Source: Diogma glabrata
Taxonomy: Eukaryota; Arthropoda; Insecta; Diptera; Cylindrotomidae
Reading direction: 5' to 3'
Assembly: GCA_963693315.1 (NCBI GenBank)
Contig: OY856188.1
Coordinates: 190,692,811-190,756,810, forward strand
Length of the DNA stretch: 64,000 nt
The notes under the pieces were generated by a model. The model did no database searches. It had not been told where the DNA came from and saw only the letters and a program-made list of their open reading frames with translations. The position numbers were made by a program, and so were the translations under genes. Positions 23,862-38,249 of this stretch are shown here, one piece after another. The number at the start of each line of letters is the position of its first letter. The stretch's first letter is position 1.

Positions 23862-25638
23862 TTACACACTTTTATTTAACTTGACTCTTGAGAGCTTTGA
23901 TGGGTGGAATTTTGTGATTCAATTTTCAGTAACTTCCCATTATGTTATTAATCCCAAATTGAAAAGACAAGTTTGTGAAGCAGTCAGTACGTATTTCTAA
24001 AACTTTTAAAGCAAAAAACTTTATAAATCTGAAGAAAAAAAATTCAAATTTTTTTTCATTCTGAAAGACCTTAAAGAATTGCACTGAAATCCTCATCCTC
24101 TGGTTGACTCATTTTGAGCGAAGGAATTTTGGTAATACTGTGTATATCATTATAATAATAGACATCATACATGTTTGTGTCATTTCATCTTAATAAAGAG
24201 CCTTACATTATAAATAATGAACACAAAAAAAAATAAAAGTATGACATTTCGCTATAAGCTTATAGACCTTTTTTCTTAAAGTTCAAATCGTTATTTTGGT
24301 GTATTTGACAGATTACATACAGCAATGATATTTAAAAATCAGTTATTATGTATGAAAATATGAACATCCATAAGATCTGAATGCCCATTTACCGCGCTGA
24401 AATTTTGCTCATACTGAGTATCTCATTATAATAAAGGACATATTACACATTTTTGTCATTTTTTTATGAAAAAATGGCCTTAAATTGTAATAATGAGTGA
24501 TTTGTATTTCGAAAATTTTAAATAATTGTTATTTCTTCTAAATCCAGATTGTTTTGTGTTCTCGTTAAGTTTTTTTTACTATAGTTGCATAATTATTATT
24601 TTTTCAATACATTTTAATACATAATTAATGATTTCTAATTATCATTGCTGTATGTAATCTGTCAATTACATACAGTAATATAACGATTCGAATTTTAAGG
24701 AAAAAGCTCTATAATTTAGACCTTTTTTCCGAAAAAAACTTGACATTTGGGCGAACATATATATTTAATAATTTATGTACAACTTAAAATTAATACAACG
24801 AGCAAAGAAACGCACTAAAATTTTACATTGGATTTTTAAATAACATACTTACAATTGTTATAGTGCAATTAACCTTATTAAAATTATTTTAAATTTCAAA
24901 GAATATTAAATTTTCAGTAAATGATTTAATTGCTAGTTTTATTTATGGTGTATTTTCTGTGAAATAATGTGGTTAACTTATTTGTAGGTAAAATTATATA
25001 ACTAAAAACTCTAAAATAAAAAAATAAATAAAAAAAATTTAAAAAACACACTTTTTGAAAAACGAACTAAGAAGCAGAAAATAAATTTTGCATTAACACC
25101 AGCGTTATGTCTTTTATAATTATATTTCCTTTGAAATTGTTAGAAGAAAAAATATTTAAATGGTATTTAACACATCTTAGCATAGATGCAAATATTAAAT
25201 TTTTGACTAATTTAAAATGCTAATTTTCGATTGGCAAACAGTCTTCCGTTCCCATTTGTTACATAAAATAAAAGTGGGTGGCGCATTCAGAAACGAAAGG
25301 GAATAAACGTTGGTAGTCTCTCTTGTTAGAGATTAACATAGAACACATTTGTTCCTTTTCTATATTAACGTATGCGTCACCCACTTTTATTTTATGTAGC
25401 AAATGGGAACGGAAGACTGTTTGCCAATCGAAAATTAGCATTTTAAATTAGTCAAAAATTTAATATTTGCATCTATGCTAAGATGTGTTAAATACCATTT
25501 TAATATTTTTTCTTCTAACAATTTCAAAGGAAATATAATTATAAAAGACATAACGCTGGTGTTAATGCAAAATTTATTTTCTGCTTCTTAGTTCGTTTTT
25601 CAAAAAGTGTGTTTTTTAAATTTTTTTTATTTATTTTT
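23862..25638 (+). mobile_element. Foldback-type repeat element, copy 2
   Basis: Near-identical to 1065-2842, including the terminal hairpin (about 25020-25638). It is inserted in the LINE frame: 'VVYAV' is read just before and 'AREVLCCRIDCSNL' just after. T runs at both borders prevent an exact call of the target duplication. Confidence 0.85.
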
Positions 25639-26015
25639 TGCTAGAGAAGTTTTGTGTTGTCGGATCGATTGCTCAAATTTATATAATTATATATATATTT
25701 TCCATCTCAGCCGCTTTGCCACGTGGTATATTTTTTTCCGATTGATTTCAGTAGTACTAATTATGGCTCTAATGAATCAGTTAGCAACTGTCTGAGAATT
25801 TTGAATAGTCTTTGAATGTTTTAATTTCATGATATCGAGAAATATTTTTAGAACAGCTGTAAAGACCTTTAGACACTTTGGCTTTAGTGCTTTTATTAAT
25901 TTTAATTTATGGTAAATTTGATTGTAATTTTTGTAACTATTGTATTTTGTTCTCATTGATATATTAGCCAAATTTATTAATATATGGATGGCTGTAATAA
26001 ATAAATAAATAAATT
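25639..26015 (+). pseudogene. LINE C-terminus and 3' end
   Basis: Continues the LINE of 23005-23860 with the cysteine-containing 'LCCRIDCSNL' block typical near the end of Jockey-group ORF2, then stops. The 3' terminus is a short (AATA)n/(TAAA)n tail at 25995-26013, as expected for CR1/Jockey-type LINEs. A host splice acceptor follows only about 20 bases later. Confidence 0.7.
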
Positions 26016-26035
26016 TGTTTTCTTTCCATTTGCAG

Positions 26036-26432
26036 ATATTTATATGTAGTTTGCATATTATATACACAAAACCAGAAATACCATACGAATCGATTAAAGC
26101 AAATGAAGTATGCGATCGATGTTCATGTACTACACATAGTAATGACGAAAAACATTTACAGCATTTAATATTGGATTGTTCAAGGAGAAATTTTCAACAT
26201 TTAATATCAGAATGGCCAATTACTGAGCCTGAAAGTAAAACACAAGCATTTCAACAACACGTCTATATTACATTTTCGGGCAATGCATTAAAATATTTGC
26301 AACAACTTCCATCCTCAGACGCTGTATTTCATTTTAGCTGTCGGCATTGTGATCTTAATAGTATATCATCTGCTGTTTTTATAGATACACCAAATATTAT
26401 TCGATTGGATTTAAGTTGGAATAATTTAAAAG
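26036..26432 (+). CDS. Internal exon of a leucine-rich-repeat protein
   Basis: A pyrimidine-rich 'ttttctttccatttgcag' acceptor precedes it and GTAAAT follows at 26433. The open exon encodes a hydrophobic stretch ('IFICSLHIIY') that may be the end of a signal peptide. It then has a cysteine-containing LRR N-cap ('CDRCSC...LDCSRRNFQHL') and the first leucine-rich repeats ('ITFSGNALKYLQQLP', 'FHFSCRHCDLNSI', 'IIRLDLSWNNLKG'). This fits an extracellular or membrane LRR protein. The upstream and downstream exons are not in the surrounding transposon-filled sequence, so introns on both sides must be long or the exon is stranded. I do not recognise the specific gene. Confidence 0.75.
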
Positions 26433-27020
26433 GTAAATACATATTATTATTCCTTACTCCAACTATTCCTTACTCTAAGTTGGTCAACATAGAAATAGTA
26501 TAAGACTTCGAACATTGTCCCACATGAACATTAATATTTTTCAACAATTTGCTAACAAAATTCTGATTCAAAGATTTATTCTTTGTTTTTTTGTAAGAAT
26601 ATAACCACTTTTTCAAATCTTTTAATACAAATAATTATAGATAAGACTGCCTAGCATATTGAATTGTTTATTGTAAACATAATAAAATAAACAATTCGAA
26701 ATATTCGTGGACGGTAAGGTACAACAATTGTTTATTGTTGTTTGTGTTGTTTGTTGTTGACTTGTTGAATTACAAACTTTACTGCCTCTAAAGAGTAAGT
26801 GTTTTTCACGGTCTTCTTTTAATCAAATTTTGTTGTTTTTTATTTTTGACTTGGTTTAATCTGTTTGCTTCAAACTTTCATGTCTTTGAACCATTAATTA
26901 TTTATCCTTTGTTTGGATTGACGATTTTGACAGTTAAACTTAGACTTAGTATCAAGTTATCCAGCTCAAGCTGTTAGAATTGTCAATTTAGATATCATTT
27001 TTCATCTTTTATTTGGTTGT
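26433..27020. other. Intron-like AT-rich sequence
   Basis: No coding similarity. Contains T/G-rich 'gttgtttgtgttgtttgttgt' type sequence near 26730-26760, which may be the 5' untranslated part of the following LINE. Confidence 0.45.
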
Positions 27021-30161
<3,141 letters not shown>

Positions 30162-30361
30162 NNNNNNNNNNNNNNNNNNNNNNNNNNNNNNNNNNNNNNN
30201 NNNNNNNNNNNNNNNNNNNNNNNNNNNNNNNNNNNNNNNNNNNNNNNNNNNNNNNNNNNNNNNNNNNNNNNNNNNNNNNNNNNNNNNNNNNNNNNNNNNN
30301 NNNNNNNNNNNNNNNNNNNNNNNNNNNNNNNNNNNNNNNNNNNNNNNNNNNNNNNNNNNNN
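30162..30361. other. Assembly gap, 200 N
   Basis: Unknown bases between the TA tract and the Penelope-like element. A round 200 suggests a placeholder length. The distance and even adjacency across it are not certain. Confidence 0.98.
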
Positions 30362-30362
30362 T

Positions 30363-31961
30363 TTCTTATTTGATAGCAATGCAGAAATTCTTCGAACCGA
30401 CCCTACAAATAAATTTAAACTTTCTGTTACAAATTGTCTTTCTTCATGTATTAATTTAATACCACCTTCGACATCATTTCAATTTAAACAAATGAATCCA
30501 TTTGCACCTGTCCTTTACGGACTACCAAAATTACACAAACCAAACATACCAATTAGGCCAATCGTTTCATATTGTAGTGCTCCTGCCTACAAACTTTGTA
30601 AAAAGTTTCAAAAAATTTTCATTGAAAAAACTGGGTTTGTTTCTAAATATTCCGTTAAAAATTCTTTAGATCTCATTAATAAAATTAAAAATGTTGTAGT
30701 TCCTCTAAATTCTAAATTAATATCATTTGACGTATCAAGTTTGTTTACATCAATTCCATTAAATGTACTAAATGACATTGTACTTCAAATTATAAACTTA
30801 AATGTATTATCTGCCGATATTAGAAATGAGTTAATCCTTATATATAAGACTTGCGTAGAACAAAATTATTTCACTTTCGAAAACAAATTTTTTAAATTCA
30901 CTGACGGACTCCCTATGGGCTCGCCTTTATCACCCTTACTTTCCGAAATTTTTATGGATTGGTTTGAACAACAATTCCTAGATGCTAATTTACAAGAAGC
31001 AAATAACATTTTATTTTGGTATCGTTACGTAGACGATATTCTTTGCCTTTGGACCGGTACAGAAAGACAGTTAGACAATTTTCTTATTTTACTTAATGGA
31101 AAACATCCCTCAATTAAATTTACCATTGAAAAAGAGATTGATAAAACTTTAAATTTTCTAGATGTTAAAATTAAACACATTACAACTAATTTTGAATTTG
31201 ACATTTATCGTAAGCCTACATGTACTGATATTTTAATACATTCTTCTTCAAATCATTCTTTTAATGCGAAAAATTCCGCAATCTTTTCGCTCGTTGAGAG
31301 ACTTGTTAAAACACCACTTTCTGACCAAAATTTTCAAAAAGAACTAAATTTAATTTTATTAATTGCTAAAAACAACGGTTTCGAATCAAAATTAGTTCAC
31401 AAAATTCTTCAACGTAAATTAAAACGTATTGCTTACAACTTTATTTATCCAAATTCACTACAAGATACTAAACATTGGCGCAAAATTTATTATTCAGGTA
31501 ATTTAAGTCAGAGACTAGGTAATACATTATCTAAATATACAAATTTAAGCTGTGCATTTTATAATAATTTCAACTTGCATAATTTATTAGTTAACAATAA
31601 ACTTAAACGAAATTTAAATTTGAAATCTGGGGTTTACCAACTTAGTTGTGAAGATTGTACTGCTATATATATAGGTCAAACTGGTCGTAATTTTAAACAG
31701 CGATGCTCAGAACATTTAAGAGCATTAAGATTAGGACATACAAGTTCAACTTTTTCGAACCATTTAATTAACGAAAACCATAATAGCTGTTTTCTTAATA
31801 ACAAAAATCTAAAAATTCATCATGTTGAAACTAAGGGCCCTAAACTTGATATTCTTGAATCGTTTGAAATTCGTAAAGCTCTTTATTTAAATAAAAATTT
31901 ATTAAATTTACAAACAGATGTCATTTATTCGCCTTTAACCAACCCAGATATATTTCTTTAA
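30363..31961 (+). CDS. Penelope-like RT with GIY-YIG endonuclease, 5' end lost in gap
   Basis: The frame is open from the gap edge ('LFDSNAEILRTD'); the first Met at 30492 is internal, giving 489 residues from there. RT motifs, numbered from that Met, are 'YGLPKLHK' near 9, 'FDVSSLFTSIP' near 79, 'GLPMGSPLSPLLSE' near 139 and 'YRYVDDIL' (catalytic YVDD) near 177. The C-terminal GIY-YIG nuclease has 'GVYQL', 'YIGQTGR' and 'EHLRAL' from about residue 375. RT plus GIY-YIG in one protein is diagnostic of canonical Penelope-like elements. No stop or frameshift is visible, so it is the best-preserved retroelement enzyme in the window. Only the N-terminus is unseen. Confidence 0.93.
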   Translation, partial: FLFDSNAEILRTDPTNKFKLSVTNCLSSCINLIPPSTSFQFKQMNPFAPVLYGLPKLHKPNIPIRPIVSYCSAPAYKLCKKFQKIFIEKTGFVSKYSVKNSLDLINKIKNVVVPLNSKLISFDVSSLFTSIPLNVLNDIVLQIINLNVLSADIRNELILIYKTCVEQNYFTFENKFFKFTDGLPMGSPLSPLLSEIFMDWFEQQFLDANLQEANNILFWYRYVDDILCLWTGTERQLDNFLILLNGKHPSIKFTIEKEIDKTLNFLDVKIKHITTNFEFDIYRKPTCTDILIHSSSNHSFNAKNSAIFSLVERLVKTPLSDQNFQKELNLILLIAKNNGFESKLVHKILQRKLKRIAYNFIYPNSLQDTKHWRKIYYSGNLSQRLGNTLSKYTNLSCAFYNNFNLHNLLVNNKLKRNLNLKSGVYQLSCEDCTAIYIGQTGRNFKQRCSEHLRALRLGHTSSTFSNHLINENHNSCFLNNKNLKIHHVETKGPKLDILESFEIRKALYLNKNLLNLQTDVIYSPLTNPDIFL

Positions 31962-32341
31962 CACAACTTTCCAAATTTGTTTTCAAAAATTTTCTAAATT
32001 GTGATGTTATTTCCATTTGTCGGATGCGAAGATGCAGTCATTACTTCATATCTAAGAGACGAACAATAATTTTTTAAAATGTTATTTCTTTGAATTTACT
32101 ATTATTTAAATTTAAATATTGTTTTGTATTCATTTTTGATCTTAAATTGATTTTATTTGTATATAAATGACATGTTTTATTATTTTTTCTTTATAATAAT
32201 TTTTAAGCTCTTGAAAATGGTATAAAAACCGAAACCGGTTGAGCGAATTTTAATTTTATTTATTTATTATAATATAAATAAAGTTTAATTCAAAAAATTA
32301 ATTTGCGAAAAACAACAAGTGTTTTATTATTAAAATAAATT
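31962..32341 (+). mobile_element. 3' tail of the Penelope-like element
   Basis: AT-rich untranslated tail with the block 'cttgaaaatggtataaaa' then 'accgaaaccggt' near 32211-32240. A conserved stem followed by GAAA at the 3' end recalls the degenerate hammerhead motifs reported in Penelope-like elements. The first core strand here (CTTGAAA) departs from CUGANGA. The tail ends at the next TA tract. Confidence 0.6.
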
Positions 32342-33891
<1,550 letters not shown>

Positions 33892-34391
33892 TACACAGTG
33901 TCACAAAAACACGATAGCAGGTTCCATGCAACAGTTGCACGTTAACTGAAAAGCAAAAAAATGGGGACACAAAAGACACTAACAAAATTGAAGAGTTCAA
34001 ATAAAGGGTTAAATTCGAAATTCCTACTAACAACTAAAACGAAATTTTAGATTCCTTGCTACCAGGCAATACAAAACAAATTTAAGCTTTAAAATAATAA
34101 ATAAATTTATTACATCAAATACTTTACTTTATGCCTACCGCCTGGTAACAGTAAATATAAAATACCAAATAATTTTTTAATAAAGGACAATCTCACCAAT
34201 TATATAATTATACGCTGCCTCTGTTCTGCACTACTTATTTTCATAAACACTAACACACACTTATTTTTCAATTTTCGATTATTTTTTTTTTCTTTAAAAT
34301 TTAGGAGACAACCTTCTTCGTCTGACTCCGGTTGATAAAAAAAATGCAGGTTAAATTAATTAATACGGGTTTTTGTTTTTTTTTTATTGTT
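33892..34391. other. LINE 5' untranslated region and AT-rich spacer
   Basis: No coding similarity. The block 'accaggcaatacaaa' (34070) and 'accgcctggtaac' (34138) form a loose inverted pair. Confidence 0.4.
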
Positions 34392-35524
34392 CACTAGTTT
34401 TAACACAGGGTGGCTCGAAATTTCTTAAGAAATTTAGTGACAATCAAACATTTATATTTTTAGATGATTTTTTTAATTTTAATTCTTCAAACATGGTTGT
34501 TTCAATTTGTTTTCTTTCGTTTTTTTTACATTTTAAAGGTTTATTATTTACTCAAAACGTACTTAAATTGCAGACATGCGTTATTTTTTTGTTTGTGAGA
34601 AAAAGGCATTTGAATATATTATTGGTGTGAATTTTATTGTATTTTGTGCCGTTTACTAAAAACTAGTTTACTGTTCTATTCAACTTGTTTTGTTTGCCAA
34701 CCCATTTTAGATCTTCATGAAATTCACAGAAATCATTTGCCATGATTACACAAGCAAAAAACTGTTTTCAAAAATTTTTTATCTCAATGCGTTTTTGTGT
34801 AATAATTTTCAAAATCATGGTATATCGTCATTTTGTTGCTCGTCTGTATCGTTTCAATTTCAAATATCTCAGGTTGTATAAAACATAGATAGCTGTTAGA
34901 CCCCCCATTTTAAAGAACATTGTAGGAGGTTTAATTTGATATGCTACTCGCTTATTGGGTCAGAAGCTTTTTTTTGTAAAATCAGCAAAAACTGTTTCTG
35001 AATTAAAGCCAAGGTAGTGTTTTTTAAAATTTTGAAAAAATCATATATTTTTAGATATACTATATTAAAAAAATTTTGAAAATTTCAGAGTAGGATTGGA
35101 ATCAGAAGTTATAGTAACAAGAAAAATGTTATGTCCTATTAATACTGGAACATTACTCTCGATTTTGTGTTTTTGCATGTTAATAACACTAGGATCTGGG
35201 TTGTATATCTAATTATTTATATAAAACTAAAATATGGTTAAACAAAGGAAAGAAAGGTAAGGATTAAGGTGTCCCCTTATCAATGATTTTATTACAATGA
35301 ACTTGCAAAATACAAAGAGAGCCATGTTAGCAAATAACTTTTGACGATGTATATTCATTTTAAAACTCCTAAACCAAAAAATTGTAAAACGTTTGAAGTG
35401 TAAAACAGTGTTTGCATTGACACAGCGTTGTGTTGCAAAGAAGCAAACGTTATATTCCGTACATACGTTATGTTTTATGTATTTAAATTTTCTTTTATAT
35501 TTTAATAAGAAAATAGTATATTAT

Positions 35525-35652
35525 TGAATTAGGAGCTAAAGTCGTACTTTTTGTGTTGAGTTCATAGTTTCGCGGCCGACCGTAGGGAGGCCGACAATTA
35601 TAGACGAAACACAAAAAGTCACTTTAGCTCCGAATTCAATACACTATTTTTT
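35525..35652. repeat. Hairpin, arms about 40 bp
   Basis: Arms containing 'gaattaggagctaaagtc' and its near complement flank a GC-rich loop ('cgcggccgaccgtaggga') at 35571-35590. It is embedded in the inverted-repeat element. Confidence 0.7.
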
Positions 35653-35815
35653 CAACAAACGTTTAAATTTGTTTAACAATATCAAATTAATGCATCAAAT
35701 TTTTTATAAATATGTTTTAGGTAATAAATTTTCTGAAATTAATTTTTTTTGATTTTAATTCATTAAAATAAACTGAAATGCATTCTGTTTTGAACAAATT
35801 AATAATATCATGTTA

Positions 35816-35945
35816 TTTTACTTTACTGCCGCCGTAAAAATATGAAAATTACTTTACAGCCGCCGTAAAAATATGAAAATTACTTTACAGCCGCCGCAAA
35901 AATATGAAAGTTACTTTACAGCCGCTGGCGGATAAATAAAAATGG
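35816..35945 (+). repeat. Tandem repeat of a 30-bp unit
   Basis: The unit 'actttacagccgccgtaaaa' plus 'atatgaaaat' occurs about three and a half times, then decays to 'gccgctggcgg' variants up to 36010. The G/C-rich core contrasts with the AT-rich surroundings. Confidence 0.75.
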
Positions 35946-36227
35946 CGTTACTTTTGCAGCCGCCGGCTAAAAATTAAGACTTTAGCTACTCCCCAGCGGC
36001 AGTAAAGTTAAACTTTACAGCCGTTTACCGAAAAAAAATATTTTAAAAGTATTTGATCTTAGCACTGATACAAACATTAGTTGTACAGACTAAATTAGTA
36101 TGTTAATAATTGGACAATTTTTCATTCCCATTAAAAAAATTAAAAGTGAGTAAGATAACAAATGGTTGTAGCATCTTGTTAGGGAATAATATTTAGTAAT
36201 CATATTTTGCCTACAAACTTTACACTG

Positions 36228-36348
36228 GTAAAGACCAGCAGCCAAGTTCTGTAATTGTGAAGTGGTGAAGTGATAAGTTTTTTAATGAAAAGAAACGAAG
36301 AAATTTTTATCACTTCACCGCTTCACAGTTACAGAATTTGGCTGCTGG
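36228..36348. repeat. Hairpin, arms about 45 bp
   Basis: 'ccagcagccaagttctgtaa' through 'gtgataa' pairs with 'ttatcactt' through 'ggctgctgg', around a loop of about 30 bases. Confidence 0.75.
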
Positions 36349-37089
36349 ATATCAATATCAATAATGTGAGAGTAAGATTCTTGGCACCGCATGGTCTATC
36401 TTAATCAATCAAAAACCCTCTGTTGCCAGATATATTAACTATTCATAAAAAGGAAAGTCACAGCAGCTGACCCTATAACAGCTACAAGAAAAGTGTATCG
36501 ATTAAAACATGATGGATGCAACAAGGCAAATAAGAAAATTTATCTTAAAATAAAAAAATTGCATGTGTAATATTTTCAAATAAATACATTTAAACTACTT
36601 AATTAACAGATTTTTAATTTACATGTTTTTTTTAAATTAGCGCATATTGTTATTTACATGTAAAAATACAAAAAGAAATGTTTCAGAATTAGTGGAACAT
36701 TACCTCTTTCTTTTTATTATAACTTCTAATTCCATTTCAATTCCACCCTGAAATTGTCAAAATTTCTTTAATATCTAAAAATATATTATTTTTTCAAAAT
36801 TTAAAAAAATCCACTATCTTTGATTTTTTTTTCAAAAAAAGTTTTTGTAGATTTTCAAAAAAAGGTTTCTGACCCAACATAGGCGAGGAGCATATCAAAT
36901 TAAACCTCATATAATGTTCTTAAAAATGAAGGGTCTGTGTTTTATACAACCTGAGATATTTGAAATTCAAACGATACAAAAATCTTCTAAAAATATATGT
37001 TTTTCGTCAGTGTAATATTTTTATAAAATCTCACTAAGGACCTTTCAAACAAAAAAAGATTACTAAAATCGAATAACCCGTTCGAACAA

Positions 37090-37365
37090 AATTTAACTTT
37101 AATTTTAATTATTTTGAATTTTTTTTTTTTAATGAAACTAAGACTTTATCACTTTAATATTTTGTTTTATTTTTCCAAATATATTTTCGATCTCTAGGAG
37201 ATCTTCTTCAGGGAAGAAGTTTCTATATACTCACAGTTTATAGAAACTTCTTCCCTGAAGAAGATCTCCTAGAGATCGAAAATATATTTGAAAATAAAAC
37301 AAAATATTAAAGTGATAAAGTCTTAGTTTCATTAAAAAATTCAAAATAATTAAATTTAAATTACA
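37090..37365. repeat. Near-perfect palindrome with arms of about 130 bp
   Basis: The centre is near 37228. The arms carry 'atctctaggagatcttctt' on the left and its exact complement on the right, then long A/T-rich matches out to about 37090 and 37365. Confidence 0.85.
37255..37281 (+). ncRNA. Hammerhead-ribozyme-like core, mirrored on the - strand at 37185-37212
   Basis: CTGAAGA is followed by a 6-bp stem (GATCTC/GAGATC, loop CTA) and then GAAA. This is the order of a hammerhead core: CUGANGA, stem II, GAAA. One extra A sits before stem II. The mirrored copy faces the other way from the palindrome centre. I could not define stems I and III or a cleavage site, so activity is unproven. Penelope-like elements are known to carry such motifs. 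Confidence 0.4.
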
Positions 37366-37743
37366 CTTTAACTAGCTAAAAAGTAAAAATTATAATTTAA
37401 CTTTAATGTTTGATTGTCACTATATTTCTTAAGAAATTTCGAGCCACCCTGTATTAAAACCAGTGCAGAGTTAAAAATAAATAAAAAACACACATTAATT
37501 TTTTTTTATTATGCTAACGGTAACCAAAGTTTGAAAAAAATCGGAAAAGGTCGGGTTCAAAATTCTTATTTTATTTTAAAGGTGGTGAACCGTACGTTAT
37601 TGCATTAGACATCTCAAAAGCATGTGATCGGATTTGGTATGCGAACTTGATCGACAAACTCGTTGCGTACGGTTTTCATCTCGCAGTTGTAAAGTTAATG
37701 CAAAATTTTCTGTCTAACCGATACATTACGGTATCTATAGATG

Positions 37744-38013
37744 CACTCAAAAAAATAAAATTCACTTTTACAAAAATTTTATAAATATACGCAACACACA
37801 AAATTTTTTCCCTTCAAATCCAAAAATAATTTGTAAATCAAATAAATTTTTGGTTTTTTCAAATAATTCTTTTTGTAATCAACAATATTTTTAGTAAACT
37901 TACAAAAAAAATTGTGTGTTGTATATTTATAATTAATTTGTTTTTAATAGGCTCTATTCCCAATATATTTATAAGAAAAAATTTGTAAAATTTATTTAGT
38001 TTTTTTTTGAGTG
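37744..38013. mobile_element. 270-bp MITE with CACTC...GAGTG ends
   Basis: Termini are CACTCAAAAAAA on both sides (right end complemented), flanked by the dinucleotide TG (37742-37743 and 38014-38015). Removing the MITE and one TG rejoins the LINE reading frame (...SIDA|FLVNN...). A 2-bp duplication with CACT ends fits the CACTA superfamily. Confidence 0.8.
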
Positions 38014-38249
38014 TGCTTTTTCTTGTGAATAATAAAACGCTACCCCAAGGCTCAGTTTTATCCCTCTAAATGAGAACCTAGAAAACCCTAGAACCCTCGC
38101 CGATTTGGATGACAACAATTTGGTCAATTTTAACTCCACCAAAACACAGTTATTGATTATTTCCAGATTAAAGACCGAGTTCCCCAACGACATTTCAATT
38201 AGTATGTGTGACGAACAAATAGACGAATGTGAAAGTATTCGTTTAGGCC

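Larger units (their letters stand above)
34392..37465. mobile_element. 3.07 kb inverted-repeat element rich in hairpins
   Basis: The left terminus 'cactagttttaacacagggt' continues 'ggctcgaaatttcttaag'. The complement of the right terminus (37465 inward) matches over about 60 bases with few changes, beginning 'cactggttttaatacagggt'. Complementarity also resumes further in: about 34790-35170 against 36685-37000, including 'ctcaggttgtataaaaca'. Between the arms are two hairpins, a tandem repeat and a long palindrome. No transposase frame is visible. CACT(A/G)G ends recall CACTA-type elements, but I see no matching 2-3 bp target duplication, so the class is open. Confidence 0.7.

Noticed and set aside
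35816..35945. CRISPR-like array
   Set aside because: Repeats are directly adjacent without unique spacers, and the genome is eukaryotic. It is a simple tandem repeat.
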